A stretch of DNA of 64,000 nucleotides, taken from contig OY723322.1 of the NCBI GenBank assembly GCA_963210315.1, forward strand, positions 496,001 through 560,000. The letters are read 5' to 3'. The notes under the pieces are model-generated. The model was not told where the DNA came from. It did not search any database and was given only the letters and a program-made list of their open reading frames with translations. Shown piece by piece: positions 62,773 through 64,000 of the stretch; positions within the stretch are counted from its first letter, which is position 1; every line of letters starts with the position of its first letter. A program made the translations under genes and the position numbers. The stretch is from Rhynchopus euleeides. Lineage: Eukaryota > Euglenozoa > Diplonemea > Diplonemida > Diplonemidae.

Positions 62773-63468
62773 TCAGTTCTTCTTGGACCCCTTCTTCTTG
62801 GGCTCCTCCTTCTTGACCGTGGACCCACGCTCAGCACGCTCCTGTTTAGCAGAGACATAATGAACACAAGCAAGAACACGGCACGACCAACCCACCCCCA
62901 ACTCCTCCACATGGCATACCCTCTCGCGGCGCTTCTCCGTCTTCGACGCCAGCTTCACGCGCTTGTCCATCTTCTTGGCCTTCTTGGCGTCCAGCTGGTC
63001 CATCAGGTCCTTCTCACGGGCCTTCAGGCCCTTCTCCTTGTGGATGTGCTCCAGCAGAGTGCGCTTGTTCTTGAACACGTTACCCTTGCACTTCAGGTAC
63101 ATCTCGTGGTAGGAGTGGCGGTCGATCTTCTTCTGCTCACGGAACTTGGCCAGGAGGCGGCGCAGCACACGAATGCGGCGCACCCACAGCTCCTTGCTGG
63201 GCATGCGTGCCTCGGCGGAACCCTTGCGCTTACCGAAGCCGGTGTGACGGCCCTTCCGCTTGGCCTCCAGGGTCTTCCTCCAGCGGAAGCGGGACGCCGA
63301 GTTCTTCGGCTTCTTCAGGATAAACCCATCCTTGATGCACTTCTCCACCTGGCTGCGCGAGTTGGCAGCAGCAAGGTCCGACGTCTCGTTGGGGTCAAGC
63401 CAGACGCGGCCACGCCCGCACTTCAGGATCTTGCCCGCCAGACGCGCCTGGAGCTTCAGCGACACCAT
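62773..63468 (-). CDS. RPL19: Large-subunit ribosomal protein eL19, two exons
   Basis: A cytosolic 60S subunit protein. Exon 1 is 63468-62920 and exon 2 is 62841-62773, together 205 residues. Signatures: start [84 protein letters not shown] and [15 protein letters not shown], all typical of eL19. The tail is Lys/Glu-rich ([13 protein letters not shown]). Reading through the 78-nt intron without splicing would insert 26 residues rich in Val and Cys just before that tail. Confidence 0.97.
   Translation of the reverse strand: MVSLKLQARLAGKILKCGRGRVWLDPNETSDLAAANSRSQVEKCIKDGFILKKPKNSASRFRWRKTLEAKRKGRHTGFGKRKGSAEARMPSKELWVRRIRVLRRLLAKFREQKKIDRHSYHEMYLKCKGNVFKNKRTLLEHIHKEKGLKAREKDLMDQLDAKKAKKMDKRVKLASKTEKRRERVCHVEELGVGWSCRVLACVHYVSAKQERAERGSTVKKEEPKKKGSKKN
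62842..62919 (-). other. 78-nt in-frame intron in eL19
   Basis: The donor GTATGCCATG is at 62919 and the acceptor CTCTGCTAAACAG ends at 62842. The length is a multiple of three without stops, so the frame hides it. Splicing joins EKRRER to ERAERG, a continuous basic helix as expected. Confidence 0.92.
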
Positions 63469-64000
63469 CTTGCTGTTTGTGCTGCTACCTGATGTGAATG
63501 AGGGTTGTGCTGGAGATTGATCGGGGTGAATGGGTCAGGGGGTTGAGGGGTTGCGGGGGGGGGGGGTAGTGAAATAGAAGTAGAAGGGAGCACAAGAATG
63601 ATCATGGGGGGGGGGGGGGGGGGGCAGCGGAACGACTCTGCGGGTGGGTGAGGGGTCTGAGGGAGATGCTGTCGATTCACGGTGCCACCAGATTCTCCAC
63701 CTGCCACCCCCTGGCACTCGCCGTCGCGGCAGAGCTCAGGTTGTGGTGTGCTGCTCGGCAAGCAAGGCACACGGTGAAAAACACGTCCGCAGAGAGAGCA
63801 CTGTGCCCTGTTCTCATCTCAGGTGCAACGCATCAGCCGCCTCCAAACAGAGACAGGAGTCAGGTGCTGCGCTGCTAGGCAAGGAAGCGAACAGGGAAGC
63901 AGGGAATCACACAAGACAGGGGCATTCCGACACCTGCACTCAAGGCAAAAGGGAAGACACAGCACACACAGAGACTGAAGTGGAGTTCGGTGTGAAGACC
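63469..64000. other. Upstream spacer of eL19 to the window end
   Basis: G runs at about 63551 and 63607-63624 are C runs on the coding strand. Beyond that I see no gene; any further gene upstream is outside the window. Confidence 0.5.
63510..63545 (-). promoter_or_regulatory. Candidate spliced-leader acceptor of eL19
   Basis: A C/T-rich stretch ends AATCTCCAG (AG at 63511-63510), 41 nt before the ATG. A closer alternative, ACATCAG, has AG at 63490-63489. Confidence 0.45.

Overview
This is nuclear DNA of a protist and most resembles a diplonemid-type euglenozoan (inference). Four lines of evidence point there. (1) All ten recognisable protein genes lie on the minus strand, as in the unidirectional gene arrays of Euglenozoa. 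(2) Most start codons sit 2-72 nt downstream of a pyrimidine-rich stretch ending in AG, as expected for spliced-leader trans-splicing. (3) Phosphoglycerate kinase looks kinetoplastid-like, and both it and a malate/lactate dehydrogenase end in Ala-Arg-Leu, a type-1 peroxisome/glycosome signal. (4) Unlike kinetoplastids, the genes carry conventional GT-AG cis-introns; six were found, all with GTATG[C/T] donors. Dinoflagellates (other donor sites) and euglenids (many unconventional introns) fit less well. No database search was possible.

Layout, left to right: fatty acyl-CoA reductase (first exon, leaves the window at 1); a soluble EF-hand protein with three class III cyclase-type domains (2135-6574); a gene-free, G-run-rich and repeat-rich tract (6575-19439); phosphoglycerate kinase in two exons (19440-20949); a membrane class III cyclase (24246-26975); a 1706-residue armadillo/coiled-coil protein (28388-33508); a secretory-type FAD oxidase of the berberine-bridge family (36907-38577); a Kv-type potassium channel in three exons (43474-45695); a second repeat-rich tract with a 3.9 kb 31-bp satellite (45696-57882); a WD40 double-propeller protein with an apparent frameshift (57883-59902); an Ldh2-family dehydrogenase (60850-62064); and ribosomal protein eL19 in two exons (62773-63468).

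The genes do not form one pathway. Two themes recur: cyclic-nucleotide/Ca2+/K+ signalling (two cyclase genes and a K+ channel) and probable glycosomal metabolism (phosphoglycerate kinase and the Ldh2 enzyme with the same C-terminal tripeptide). The intergenic DNA is a dense collection of short non-autonomous elements: a TA-flanked element with a composite fold-back derivative; a family with 13-bp inverted ends and 7-bp target duplications; a 55-bp interspersed repeat in seven copies; a CTTCGCT-ended family; GC hairpins with GAA/TTC loops; and two satellites (41 bp and 31 bp) with higher-order structure. No rRNA, tRNA, CRISPR array or transposase gene was recognised.
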